Of a DNA stretch of 64,000 nt, positions 26,783 to 36,001 are shown in pieces (within the stretch, counting starts at the first letter, position 1; each line of letters opens with the position of its first letter). Below the pieces are notes generated by a model. That model was given only the letters and a program-made list of their open reading frames with translations. It did not search any database and was not told where the DNA came from. Location of the stretch: positions 1,240,001-1,304,000 of the forward strand of contig CANNCO010000001.1 in assembly GCA_947503175.1 (NCBI GenBank), written 5' to 3'. The translations under genes were made by a program, and so were the position numbers. This stretch comes from an uncultured Paracoccaceae bacterium (GTDB taxonomy: Bacteria; Pseudomonadota; Alphaproteobacteria; Rhodobacterales; Rhodobacteraceae).

Positions 26783-27721
26783 ATGAGCAACACTACCCTC
26801 GGCCTCATCTGGGCCTTCTCCTTTGTCATTCTGGAAGCGGCGCAGGCCGTGTTCTTCGGGGGTGTGTTTCAGGGCTACGATTCCTTTCTGATCGGAGCAG
26901 CCGTCTTCGGCTTCACCGCCTTGGGCGCTCTTACATGGACAGGTATCCGTGCCGCAGATGAACTGCGTACCGCATGGGGTAACGGCGCTGCTCTCTTTGG
27001 CCTGAACCTGTCGACTGCCTTTGTATGGATCGCCTATTTCTTCGCGCTTCAGATGATCGAACCGGCGGTCGTGTTCACGATCTTCTCAGGGCTGATCCCG
27101 GTCGCTATTCTGATCGCCTGGGCCCTTGGCGTCCCGGAACCATCGCCGCTGCGCAACCGCACTGAAGGCGCGGGCTTGCTCATCATTGTGATCGGTGTCG
27201 GTTATCTCGCGGCGATCACCATCCTCGGCAGGTCTGGCTTTGTGAGAGGGGACTGGACAGTTGCACTGACTGGATTGCTGCTGACCTGTATCTCAGGGGC
27301 AAGCCTCGCGGCCATGATGATCTATAGTCAGCGGCTCAACCGTCTGGGTGTCTCTCCCGTCGCGCAATATGGACTGCGGTTCCCGCTCTATGTGGCGGTC
27401 GCACTCGCAGGGGCCTCGCTCGGTTTCGATGAGAAAGGCCCCGTCGATCCGGGCGGTTTGATGATCGTGGTTCTGATCGGATTTGTCATCATGGCGTTCC
27501 CGGTCTTTGCGATGCAGAAGGCAATCTCGCTGATGTCTACCTTGACCCTCGCCGCGATTACCGCTCTCGGCCCGCTTTTCGTCTTTCTGTTCCAGATCAT
27601 CGAAGGTCGCGTCGATTATGCCCCCGCAACGATGACCGGCCTTATTATCTACTTCACCGGTGCGATACTTGTGGCCTATGGCGGAGCGAAAAGCAGTGAT
27701 CGACATGTTGTGCACACATGA
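26783..27721 (+). CDS. EamA/DMT-family transporter, likely Lrp-controlled exporter
   Basis: A 312-residue protein with ten hydrophobic helices in two EamA repeats (about 5-140 and 155-305). It begins MSNTTLGLIWAFSFVILEAAQ. Members near an Lrp-type gene commonly export amino acids, so an amino acid or related compound is plausible. The start at 26783 follows the divergent promoter gap, and the end is 200 bp from the transposase remnant. It is unlike the EamA protein at 11.9 kb and is not a recent duplicate. Confidence 0.85.
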   Translation: MSNTTLGLIWAFSFVILEAAQAVFFGGVFQGYDSFLIGAAVFGFTALGALTWTGIRAADELRTAWGNGAALFGLNLSTAFVWIAYFFALQMIEPAVVFTIFSGLIPVAILIAWALGVPEPSPLRNRTEGAGLLIIVIGVGYLAAITILGRSGFVRGDWTVALTGLLLTCISGASLAAMMIYSQRLNRLGVSPVAQYGLRFPLYVAVALAGASLGFDEKGPVDPGGLMIVVLIGFVIMAFPVFAMQKAISLMSTLTLAAITALGPLFVFLFQIIEGRVDYAPATMTGLIIYFTGAILVAYGGAKSSDRHVVHT

Positions 27722-27921
27722 CAGCGAACACGCGGGTGCGTCGAACCCGGCCATTCGAACGGGGTCGACGGACGGCGGCTAAGTCCCGCAAAGCGCACTT
27801 GGGTCGGCGAGTCTCCATTCGCGGATGCAGCGAACGACGGCTTCCCGCTGATTCTGCGGAAAAGCAGCGCGTTATAATCGCGGTGGTTGGGCAGATTGCG
27901 CCGCCGCAAGCCTCTCTTCCG

Positions 27922-28815
27922 TCAGGCTTTTCGCGGATACTGCGGTGCAGGAAAGATCTTCGCCAGTTTGCGGAGGTTCTGGGCGGTTGCGGCGAGGAGG
28001 AACTCGTCGTTTGCGCCGAATGGTCCACGTAATCGGAGCCGTCCCAGCCCGAGGATGCGTTTGAGGTGGGCAAACAGCATCTCGACCTTCTTTAGGAGCT
28101 TCATCGAGATGTCGTAATGGCCGGTCTTGGCGATGTCGCGGGCGACCTGGCGGGCATCTTCGTGCTCCTCACGGGTGATCTTGCGGGCATCAGCGTTCGG
28201 GCAGCACTTGGCTTTGGATGGGCAGGCCTGGCAGACTTCTTTCAATGCGCGGTAGCGGGCTGTACCTTTGCCAGTCGGACCACGGTTTGGATCGGAGTAG
28301 TTCCGCCGGAACTGCTTCAACACATGGCCTTCCGGGCAGATACATTGATCTTTCTCCGCATCCCATTCGAAGTCAGCACGAGACCATGTGCCATCGGATC
28401 GACCCGCCTTGTCGAAGACCGGGACGTGCGGCGCGATCTTGCGGTCGACCAGCCACCCCAGAAGCGGCGCAGTGCCGTACGCGGTGTCTGCGATCAGCCA
28501 CTCGGGATGCAGATCGAACTTGTCTTTGACCCGGTTCAGCATCGTTTTTGTCGATCCTACCTCGGCCTGACGGATGGAGCGGGTCGCTTCGACATCGACG
28601 ATGACACCGTGGTCCGTGTCGATTCGGTAATTGTCGGAATAGTTAAAGAAAGCAGGGCCTTTGCGCGCTGCTGTTCATTGGCTGGCCGGGTCAGAATGGG
28701 ATGTGAACTTCGGCTGCACCTCGCTCGCCGCGCCGAATGCGGCCTCATCCAGCGTGTCGAGATACTCGCGAACCGCGCGGGGCGCATCTTTCGGGTCGAT
28801 ACTCGCTGCGTCCCA
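27922..28815 (-). mobile_element. Remnant of an IS1182-type transposase (5' truncated, with a nonsense codon)
   Basis: The downstream 206 codons read cleanly (LIADTAYGTAPLLGWLVDRK, CPEGHVLKQFRRNYSD, a Cys-rich CQACPSKAKCCPN and the ending RLRLRGPFGANDEFLLA), the C-terminal half of an IS1182-family DDE transposase. Upstream, the same frame continues with VREYLDTLDEAAFGAASEVQ, is interrupted by TGA at 28675-28677 where relatives have Trp, and ends near 28815 at the junction with the integrase remnant. The N-terminal part of the transposase is missing, so the element cannot move by itself. No clear terminal inverted repeats were found; 27722-27921 has no gene. Confidence 0.82.
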
Positions 28816-29581
28816 GGCTGCACCTCTGCACCTCACCATATCGAGCCGCGGTCAGCGCGGCAAACTGCAGCGCTCGTGCGGCAATGCCTTCGCGCGCCGA
28901 TACTGCGACCCACCAGCGCGGGGCGTCAACGAGCGCCAGCGCTCCGTGGCCTTGGCAATCTTGCCCGGAGCGGGCAGCAACTCTTGCGGGTTGCCGCGCC
29001 ACGCTGCGGGATTGTCACCTTCTCGATAGCCCGCGACGGTGGCCCAACTTAGGACCGCTTCCACCCCCTGCCTCTAAGCTTCTTCGCCGTCATGGTGCGC
29101 TCTCGCCAATGGGGCTAGAGCATCCGCAAGATGTCTCGGGTCTTGATGTCCTGCACCGCCACGTTTGCGAATGCAGGGAAAGCGAGCCGCTCGATCGACC
29201 TCACCCATTCTCGGCGATGCTTGTCACTGCTGAACTCGCAGAGCTTCACTTCGGCGTAGAACGCTACGCATTCTGCAAAAGTCAGCGGCTTCGCTTTTAC
29301 CTTTCCGGCGCGCTTCTCAGCCATTGGGTCTCCGTGACGGCACAGCGGCGGTTCCCAAGCGCCATCTCCCGCGCCATGGCAAGCATGATAACCGGATGGC
29401 TTCCCAGTCCAAGCTCCCGCGGCTTTCCCCGGATCGTCAAGCGCTGAAGTTATTGCTTCGAGCCCGAGGCGTTTATGCGCAGCATAAGGCCATGGCCGTC
29501 ATAATATTTGCCCGGCGCCTTGAGGGCATCGACCTGTCGCACCGTCAGACTGTGGCGCGGCTTCCTGATTCTTTTCTCCAT
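28816..29581 (-). pseudogene. Broken tyrosine-recombinase integrase (P4-like, DUF4102 N-terminus)
   Basis: Fragments in several frames line up along an integrase. It begins at ATG 29581 with MEKRIRKPRHSLTVRQVDAL and KYYDGHGLMLRINASGSKQ, hits TAA, and resumes with IRGKPRELGLGSHPV: the DUF4102 arm-binding domain. Then FAECVAFYAEVKLCEF and the SAM-like core-binding part (ERLAFPAFANVAVQDI). Another shift gives VLSWATVAGYREGDNPAAWRG. The start of the catalytic domain (REGIAARALQFAALTAARYGE) is in yet another frame. The rest is replaced by the IS1182 remnant at about 28815. The junction was placed by eye, within about 20 bp. It marks an old genomic-island insertion site. Confidence 0.82.
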
Positions 29582-29937
29582 TTCCGTCAGTCTCCGTGAT
29601 CGGCCAGTCCTTAGTTGGTTGCCATCATTTGGCGTCCCCTATCCAGCCCCCAACTTTGGCGTGAAAACCCGTTGATCATAGTGGAACAGCCCCGACAAGG
29701 AAAAAGAGAAATCATTATATTTCAGAACCTTCTACAGCATTCGACGGAACACGGCGGAATTGGAGAATTTGACCCTACAGGCTGCCATTAACCCCTCCCA
29801 AGGCGCACTAACTTTTGCAACACCGGGGTTGCGCCCTATTCTCCGCATTTTTTCCGGTGTCGTGACTTGACGAACCGGTGCGAGAGGCCCATTCCACCGG
29901 TCCACTACCCCTGAAGCCGCTTCGAAAGGATCTCACG
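29582..29937. other. 356-bp gap between integrase remnant and rpe
   Basis: No gene or tRNA was found, so the integration site of the former element is not evident. The 29690-29760 part is AT-rich compared with its surroundings. ACACCGG (29819-29825) and CCGGTGT (29855-29861) could pair across a long loop. The rpe promoter should lie in this gap. Confidence 0.5.
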
Positions 29938-30639
29938 TTGACCTTTGACCGCTCCATCAAGATTGCGCCTTCGATCCTCTCGGCCGACTTCGCCGATTTC
30001 GGAGCCGAGATTCAGGCGATTGAGGCGCAGGGTGCAGATTGGGTCCATGTGGATGTCATGGACGGGCATTTCGTTCCCAATCTCACATTCGGGCCGCCGC
30101 TCTGCGCCGCGATACGCCCACACATCAAGACCGTCATGGATGTCCACCTGATGATCTCGCCTGTCGACCCCTATATCGACGCGTTCGTGAATGCCGGAGC
30201 GGATATCGTTACCGCGCATCTCGAAGCCGGACCGCATACCCACCGCACGCTTCAGGCGATCCGCGGCGCCGGAGCCAAGGCGGGGCTGGCGGTCAATCCC
30301 GGCACGCCGGTCGATGCCGCGGCGCCGCTTCTGGACCTTTGCGATCTGGTTTGCGTGATGACTGTCAATCCGGGTTTTGGCGGCCAAAGCTTCATCGAAA
30401 CCCAGGTCGATCAGATCAGACGCCTGCGCGCCCTTATCGGAGACCGTCCGATTCACATCGAGGTTGATGGCGGCGTAACGCCCCAGACCGCACCGCTGGT
30501 AACGGCCGCCGGAGCCGATGTCCTGGTGGCAGGATCGGCCGTCTTCAAAGGTGGCAGCGTCGCCAACCCCACAGTGTATGGTGAGAACATTCGCGCAATC
30601 AGAACGGCCGCCGAAGCGACGGCCTTTGCCGCACAGTAA
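29938..30639 (+). CDS. rpe: Ribulose-phosphate 3-epimerase
   Basis: The start is taken at TTG 29938 (233 residues), preceded by GAAAGGAT; an in-frame GTG at 29878 would add 20 residues not found in the family. The protein begins MTFDRSIKIAPSILSADF, with the metal/catalytic WVHVDVMDGHFVPN, the DVHLMI strand, VNPGFGGQSF and the phosphate-binding VDGGV and AGSAVFKG segments. It interconverts ribulose-5-P and xylulose-5-P in the pentose phosphate (and Calvin) pathways. A thioredoxin-like gene follows 15 bp downstream. Confidence 0.96.
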   Translation: MTFDRSIKIAPSILSADFADFGAEIQAIEAQGADWVHVDVMDGHFVPNLTFGPPLCAAIRPHIKTVMDVHLMISPVDPYIDAFVNAGADIVTAHLEAGPHTHRTLQAIRGAGAKAGLAVNPGTPVDAAAPLLDLCDLVCVMTVNPGFGGQSFIETQVDQIRRLRALIGDRPIHIEVDGGVTPQTAPLVTAAGADVLVAGSAVFKGGSVANPTVYGENIRAIRTAAEATAFAAQ

Positions 30640-30654
30640 AGACGACAATCGACC

Positions 30655-31209
30655 ATGGCCAACGCTCCACCCGCTTGCAAAATGGGCTGGCCCGCCCCGG
30701 ACTTCAGATTGCCCGCGACCGATGGAGAAACCTACAGCCTGTCGGATGTTGCGGGCAAGAACGGGACTCTGGTCATGTTCATCTGCAACCACTGCCCCTA
30801 TGTGCTGGCCGTCCTCGACAGGATCAAACGTGATGCAACCGACCTTCTGACGCTCGGCGTCGGCGTTGCAGCGATTTGCGCCAATGACGCAACCACCTAT
30901 CCTGCCGACAGCTTCGAGAACATGAACAAGATCGCTGAACGCGAAGCCTTCAACTTTCCCTATCTTCATGACGAAACCCAATCCGTTGCCCGCGCCTATC
31001 ACGCTGTCTGCACACCGGATTTCTTTGGGTTCAACGCGGATCTCAAACTGCAATACCGCGGCAGGCTTGACGCTTCGCGCAACACACCGGGACCGAACGA
31101 TCTGCGCCGCGACCTCTTCCAGGCGATGCGCCAGATCGCACAGACAGGGAAAGGCCCCAAAGATCAGATCCCGTCAATGGGGTGCTCGATCAAATGGAAG
31201 GCCGGATGA
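30655..31209 (+). CDS. Thioredoxin-like (AhpC/TSA, PRX-like1) family protein
   Basis: A 184-residue cytoplasmic protein with no signal peptide. Residues 10-20 (MGWPAPDFRLP) and the CNHCPY motif (C44, C47) match the PRX-like1 type of thioredoxin-fold proteins, thought to act as peroxiredoxin-like or reductase-like redox proteins. A further Cys lies in the C-terminal SMGCSIKWK. It sits between rpe and gph; the last codons overlap the gph start as ATGA, so the three probably form one operon. Confidence 0.85.
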   Translation: MANAPPACKMGWPAPDFRLPATDGETYSLSDVAGKNGTLVMFICNHCPYVLAVLDRIKRDATDLLTLGVGVAAICANDATTYPADSFENMNKIAEREAFNFPYLHDETQSVARAYHAVCTPDFFGFNADLKLQYRGRLDASRNTPGPNDLRRDLFQAMRQIAQTGKGPKDQIPSMGCSIKWKAG

Positions 31210-31862
31210 AAACCATTGTCTTCGATCTCGACGGAACGCTCGTCGACAGTGCGCCCGACATTCTCGCCGCAGCGAACCGTTTTCTCGACGAACACCAGCG
31301 CGCGCCCCTGCCCGCTGCAACCCTCCGCAGCTTCATCGGAAACGGCATCCCGAAACTGACCGAACGGGTTGCAGAGGCGCGGGACCTCGATCCACAAGAA
31401 CACGCGGCTCACACCGCCCGTCTTCTCGAACTTTACAACAGCGCGCCGACCGAAACCTCGAAGCTCTTTCCGAATGTCGTCGAAACCCTCAAGCAGCTCG
31501 CCGGCATGGGCTATCGGCTTTCGGTCTGTACCAACAAACCAGAGAGTACGACCCATGTGATGCTCAAGGCATTTGACATCGCCCATTTCTTCGACATCGT
31601 TATTGGCGGTGACACTCTGCCCACCCGAAAACCGGATCCGGCGCCGCTTCGGGCCGCGCTTTCCGGAACAAGGCCCGATGACGGCCTTCTGGTTGGTGAC
31701 AGCGAGGTCGACGGCCAGACAGCCGCGAATGCCGGGATGCCATTCCTGCTGTTCACCGAAGGCTATCATCGGGGCCCGCTTGCAGAAATTCAATGCAAGG
31801 CCCAGTTCTCGAATTTTGCACAGCTGCCGATGATAATTTCCGGTGCCGCCGCGAGGGCATGA
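31206..31862 (+). CDS. gph: Phosphoglycolate phosphatase (HAD family)
   Basis: The start ATG 31206 overlaps the preceding stop (ATGA), giving 218 residues. HAD motif I is FDLDGTLVDS (nucleophile D7, acid D9), motif II SVCTNKP, then a lysine in TRKPDP and motif IV VGDSEVD. Gph removes phosphate from 2-phosphoglycolate formed during oxygen damage repair or by Rubisco oxygenation. The rpe-trx-gph order is consistent with sugar-phosphate housekeeping; rpe-gph pairing is known from other proteobacteria. The convergent flavoprotein gene ends 6 bp downstream. Confidence 0.92.
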   Translation: MKTIVFDLDGTLVDSAPDILAAANRFLDEHQRAPLPAATLRSFIGNGIPKLTERVAEARDLDPQEHAAHTARLLELYNSAPTETSKLFPNVVETLKQLAGMGYRLSVCTNKPESTTHVMLKAFDIAHFFDIVIGGDTLPTRKPDPAPLRAALSGTRPDDGLLVGDSEVDGQTAANAGMPFLLFTEGYHRGPLAEIQCKAQFSNFAQLPMIISGAAARA

Positions 31863-31868
31863 TCCCAT

Positions 31869-34289
31869 TCATCCCCGCATCAACCCGTGCTCGGGATCAT
31901 AGGGACCTGCCGTGATCACCGTCGCTGGTGTCGATATGCCGATGATATCGACCATCAGTTCTGCGCCCCGCTCGGCATGGCTCGGATCCACGAAAGCATA
32001 GGCAAGGTTCATTCCGACCCGGTGCCCCCAGTCACCCGATGTAACAGTGCCCACAACCTCGCGCTCCCGCATCACCGACGCCCCACCATGGGCCGGGGCC
32101 GCCTGCCCCGCGACATGCAGCGTAACAAGACGCCGAACCGGACCATCCGCCCGTCGCCGAACGAGTGCTGCATGACCAACAAATCCTGTCTTCTTCGCAG
32201 ACACGAAGCGGTCGAGACAGGTCTCGAAAGGGTCGAACTCCGTCAGGATATCGGCCTTCCAATGCAGGAACCCTTTCTCTATTCGCATGGAGTCCACAGC
32301 GCGGGCGCCGAAAACCTGCATCCCATGCAGCTCACCAGTGCCCCGCAGCGCAAGGTAAGCCGCATATAGCTGAGAATTCGGAACATGAATCTCATAAGCA
32401 AGTTCGCCCGAAAAGCTCACCCCCATGACGACCGCGGGCGCAATTCCGACGAAGCAATGGCGCACGCTCAGCCATGGAAACGCCTCCGCGGACCAATCCT
32501 CCCGGCTCACCGACTGCAGGACATCGCGCGCCCTGGGTCCGGCCACAACAAGTATCGTGTAGTCATTCGTCAGTGATCTAATCTGCACATCATCCGCATC
32601 CGTCAGATGCATCCGAAGCCAGTCCATGTCGTGATATTCCGACGCCGCCGCCGATCCGTACCACACGCGCCCGTCCGGCAGGTTCGCAATCGTGGCCTCG
32701 GCCTTCAGCATCCCCTGGTGGTTCAGAAGATAACACAAACCGACCCGTCCGGATTTCTTCGGCACATGCCCACAAACCATGCGGTCAAGAAACGCATAAA
32801 CGCCCGATCCGGTCAGCTCGAACCGGTTGAACCCATTGACCTCGCACAGGCCTACCCGGTTCTGAACGGCTTCCACATCCCGCGCGACAACATCGAACAC
32901 CTCGTTGAACCGAAACGAATGCGTTTCCTGAAACAACGGATCTGGCTTGATGTAATCCACACGCTCCCACCCGTTCACAACGGTGAACTCCGCGCCCTCC
33001 GATGCCAGCACCGGCGTCAATGGCGTCGTTTTCATCGGCCGCCCGGCAGGCCGGTGTTCGTGGGGGAAGTGAAACCTGAACTCGTTCTGGTAATCCTCGA
33101 TGGCTTTCAAAGCCGTGAGTTCAACATTGGCGTGGCCGGTAAAGCGGCGCGGATCAATGACCCAGGTGTCATAACAGGCCTCGCCATGCACGATCTGCTG
33201 GGCCAAAAGCCAGCCATGCCCGCCACCTTCCCCAAGACCGGCCCGTAACCCTATGATACAAAATGCATTTCGCTTTCCGGGAACCGGGCCGACAAGTGGC
33301 GCACCATCGATTGTGTATGTGATCGGACCGTTCACGACAGTGTGGATGCCCACATCCATCAAAGCAGGCATTCGCGCAAATGCACCCTCCAGTACATCGG
33401 TCACGCGGTCCAGATCGTCGGGGCAAAGCGCATTCACGAAATTCGGGTCAATCCCGTCCATGCCCCATGTCCGGCACTCCTGCTCGTAGAAACCGACAAG
33501 CAGGCCCTGCTTCTCCTGACGACAGTAATAGTCGCTGATCGGACACCGCAAAAGCGGCATCCGGTGCCCGGCCTGCGCGATTGCGTCGATAGGTTCCGTC
33601 AGGAAATACTGGTGTTCCATCGACATGACCGGGTGATGTACCCCCATCATCGCGCCGACTTCGTTCACCCGATAGCCACAGGCATTCACGACGATCTCGC
33701 ATGTAATGTCGCCATTGTCGGTATGAACCGTCCAACTGTCATCCTTGTGCTGCGTCAGACCGGTCACGGGCATGTTCCGGTAAACCTCGGCCCCGGCCTC
33801 CCGCGCCCGTCGCGCCAGTGCCTGACAAAGCTGCGCCGGGTCGATATCGCCATCCAGCGGGTCCCATAATCCGCCGATCAGATTGTCGGTCGAGATCAGG
33901 GGATGCCGCCGCGCGCATTCGTCAGCGTCGATTACGTCGAACGCGACACCCATCCCCCGTGCCATCGAGGCAAAGTGGCGATATCCGTCCATCTGGGCCT
34001 CGGTATTGGCCAGCCGTATACCGCCATCAGCGTGGTGATAGTTGATCGGGTAGTCCGGATCGTCTGCCAACTCTCTGTAAAGCTTTATCGAATGGCTCTT
34101 CAGGCCAACCATTGTCTGATTCATTCCGAAATTCGTGACCTGCGCGGCCGAATGCCATGTGGTTCCGCTGGTCAGCTCGTTCCGTTCAACAAGGACGACA
34201 TCGGTCCACCCTTCACGCGTCAGGTGATACAGCGTCGAACAGCCGGCGATCCCGCCGCCGATGACAACGACCCGCGTTGTAGATTTCAT
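31869..34289 (-). CDS. Dimethylglycine/sarcosine dehydrogenase-like flavoprotein with GcvT domain
   Basis: An 806-residue protein starting at ATG 34289 with an AGGAGA ribosome-binding site; the open frame upstream is not coding. Residues 7-20 are the FAD dinucleotide loop (VVVIGGGIAGCST). H46 in GTTWHSA matches the histidine that carries covalent FAD in dimethylglycine and sarcosine dehydrogenases. A DAO domain (to ~370), a FAO_M-type linker (~375-430) and a folate-binding GcvT/aminomethyltransferase part (~430-800) follow. The family oxidatively demethylates N-methyl amino acids and passes the one-carbon unit to tetrahydrofolate. It faces an MttB-family gene across a gap holding an inverted repeat shared with the LysR/glpD gap. 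Confidence 0.88.
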   Translation of the reverse strand: MKSTTRVVVIGGGIAGCSTLYHLTREGWTDVVLVERNELTSGTTWHSAAQVTNFGMNQTMVGLKSHSIKLYRELADDPDYPINYHHADGGIRLANTEAQMDGYRHFASMARGMGVAFDVIDADECARRHPLISTDNLIGGLWDPLDGDIDPAQLCQALARRAREAGAEVYRNMPVTGLTQHKDDSWTVHTDNGDITCEIVVNACGYRVNEVGAMMGVHHPVMSMEHQYFLTEPIDAIAQAGHRMPLLRCPISDYYCRQEKQGLLVGFYEQECRTWGMDGIDPNFVNALCPDDLDRVTDVLEGAFARMPALMDVGIHTVVNGPITYTIDGAPLVGPVPGKRNAFCIIGLRAGLGEGGGHGWLLAQQIVHGEACYDTWVIDPRRFTGHANVELTALKAIEDYQNEFRFHFPHEHRPAGRPMKTTPLTPVLASEGAEFTVVNGWERVDYIKPDPLFQETHSFRFNEVFDVVARDVEAVQNRVGLCEVNGFNRFELTGSGVYAFLDRMVCGHVPKKSGRVGLCYLLNHQGMLKAEATIANLPDGRVWYGSAAASEYHDMDWLRMHLTDADDVQIRSLTNDYTILVVAGPRARDVLQSVSREDWSAEAFPWLSVRHCFVGIAPAVVMGVSFSGELAYEIHVPNSQLYAAYLALRGTGELHGMQVFGARAVDSMRIEKGFLHWKADILTEFDPFETCLDRFVSAKKTGFVGHAALVRRRADGPVRRLVTLHVAGQAAPAHGGASVMREREVVGTVTSGDWGHRVGMNLAYAFVDPSHAERGAELMVDIIGISTPATVITAGPYDPEHGLMRG

Positions 34290-34356
34290 GGTCGGTCTCC
34301 TAACTCTCCAGCCAAGAACCGTTGCTAAGGAAACGCGGTCAACGGCCTGGACCTCT

Positions 34357-34373
34357 ATTCGAATTTTTCCAAT
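34357..34373. promoter_or_regulatory. Candidate LysR operator A (flavoprotein/mttB gap)
   Basis: ATTCGAA-TTT-TTCCAAT is a 7-3-7 inverted repeat (6 of 7 pairs) containing the LysR-type T-N11-A core (T34359, A34371). It lies 68 bp from the flavoprotein start and 102 bp from the mttB start. The matching site at 37036-37052 shares 13 of 17 bases. Confidence 0.6.
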
Positions 34374-34474
34374 CCTTTCGGTGAGAACTTCTCTTTTCTT
34401 GAACATCCCTTGTTGCCCGTCACCAGTACGCTTGAAATTCATAAACAGGATCGCTTGGGAGAGAGGCGAAGCGG

Positions 34475-36001
34475 GTGGACAAGACAGAGGGCCGGTCCAG
34501 ACGTTCGGGCAGACAGGTCCGTAAGGCCGCACGTGCGGAAGGACCGAAACAGAACCCCGCCGCGCCGGGACAGCCGGGTGGCGTCTATCGCCCGCTTTCA
34601 GAGGGTGATCTTAACGCGATCCATGAGACCGCCGTCAGGCTACTCGCCGAACTCGGGATGGGCGAGGTTCCGTCCCGGCTGGCCGCCGATCTCATTGCGG
34701 CCGGCGCGACCGAAAATGGAGCGGGTCGTATCCTGATACCCCCGGTCCTGACCGAAACCGCGATCTCACAGGCGGCCAAGACATTTCCCCTCCACGGCCG
34801 CGATCCCGCCCGGTCGATCGACGTCGGCGGCGACCGCGTGCATTTCGGAACCGGTGGCGCAGCGGTGCAGACACTCGATCTCGATACGGGTCTCTATCGC
34901 CCGTCAACGCTCCGCGATCTGCATGACTTCACCCGGCTTCAGGACACGCTCACCAATGTCAGCTGGTTCACGCGCTGCTGCATCGCCACCGATGTGCCGG
35001 ACAATTTCGATCTGGACGTGAACACCGCCTACGCGCTTCTCCGGAATACGACCAAACCCGTGGCCACTGCCTTCACACTCGCTAGCCATGTCGCACCGAT
35101 TGTCGAGATGTTCGACATCGCGGCCGGGGGGACCGGCGCCTTTGCCCAAGCACCCTTCGTCAAGGCGCATATCAGCCCTGTCATTTCGCCCATGCGTTTT
35201 GGCGAAGATGCGGTGGACGTCGTCTATGAATGCATTCGCCACAACATTCCGATGTCCTGCATCACGGCGGCACAGTCCGGCGCGACCGCCCCCGCAACTC
35301 TCGCTGGGTTTCTGGCCCAGTCTCTGGCCGAAACCCTCGCCAGTCTCGTCATGGTCAATGTGATCAGCCCGGGTTTCCCCATGGTGTTCTCCAACTGGCC
35401 GCTTGTCATCGACCTGCGCACCGGGGCCTTCGCGGGCGGCGGCGGCGAAATCGCCGTGCTCAACGCCGCGTCGGCCCAGCTTTCCAACTGGCTCGGCCTT
35501 CCTTCCGGGGTGGCCGCCTCGATGACCGACGCGAAAGCCATCGACGCGCAATACGGTGCTGAAAAAGGAATGACGTCCCTGGCCGCCGCCCTTGCCGGGG
35601 CCAACCTGATCTACGAAAGTTCCGGGATGACTGCGTCGCTTCTGGGCGCCAGTTTCGAAGCGTTCGTGTTGGACAATGAAATGCACTCCGCATCGTACCG
35701 CGCACTTCGCGGCATCGAAGTCACGCAGGAGAACCTCGGCTTCGACGCTATCTGCGAAGCCGTGCTGGGCGAAGGTCACTTCCTGGGCGGGCAACACACC
35801 TATGCGGCCATGGAACGCGACTATTTCTACCCGTCACTCGCCGACCGTGATCCCCCGGTGACCTGGGCCGAAAAAGGTGCCCCCGACGCCTGGACCAGCG
35901 CGCGCAAGACGGCGCGACAGATCCTCGACACCCATCATCCCGACTACCTTACGCCCGAGCAGGATGCGGCGATCCGGTCGAAATTCTCTATCCTGTTGTG
36001 A
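34475..36001 (+). CDS. MttB-family methyltransferase (non-pyrrolysine), copy 1
   Basis: A 508-residue protein with a GTG start. After a basic, disordered N-terminus (to ~35), it has the TIM-barrel pattern of the trimethylamine methyltransferase family (PF06253): LNAIHETAVRLLAELG, VHFGTGGAAVQ, GGGGEIAVLNAASAQ and LGEGHFLGGQHT. The frame runs through without the in-frame TAG used for pyrrolysine in true MttB, so it belongs to the wider group that includes glycine-betaine, proline-betaine and carnitine demethylases. Those need a corrinoid partner, not seen in this window. It ends 14 bp inside the 3' end of the convergent LysR gene. Confidence 0.88.
   Translation: MDKTEGRSRRSGRQVRKAARAEGPKQNPAAPGQPGGVYRPLSEGDLNAIHETAVRLLAELGMGEVPSRLAADLIAAGATENGAGRILIPPVLTETAISQAAKTFPLHGRDPARSIDVGGDRVHFGTGGAAVQTLDLDTGLYRPSTLRDLHDFTRLQDTLTNVSWFTRCCIATDVPDNFDLDVNTAYALLRNTTKPVATAFTLASHVAPIVEMFDIAAGGTGAFAQAPFVKAHISPVISPMRFGEDAVDVVYECIRHNIPMSCITAAQSGATAPATLAGFLAQSLAETLASLVMVNVISPGFPMVFSNWPLVIDLRTGAFAGGGGEIAVLNAASAQLSNWLGLPSGVAASMTDAKAIDAQYGAEKGMTSLAAALAGANLIYESSGMTASLLGASFEAFVLDNEMHSASYRALRGIEVTQENLGFDAICEAVLGEGHFLGGQHTYAAMERDYFYPSLADRDPPVTWAEKGAPDAWTSARKTARQILDTHHPDYLTPEQDAAIRSKFSILL

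Noticed and set aside
9579-28677. TGA read as tryptophan in three genes (alternative code or recoding)
   Set aside because: Many intact genes here end in TGA, often in ATGA overlaps, and the three affected genes also have frameshifts or truncations. They are ordinary pseudogenes.
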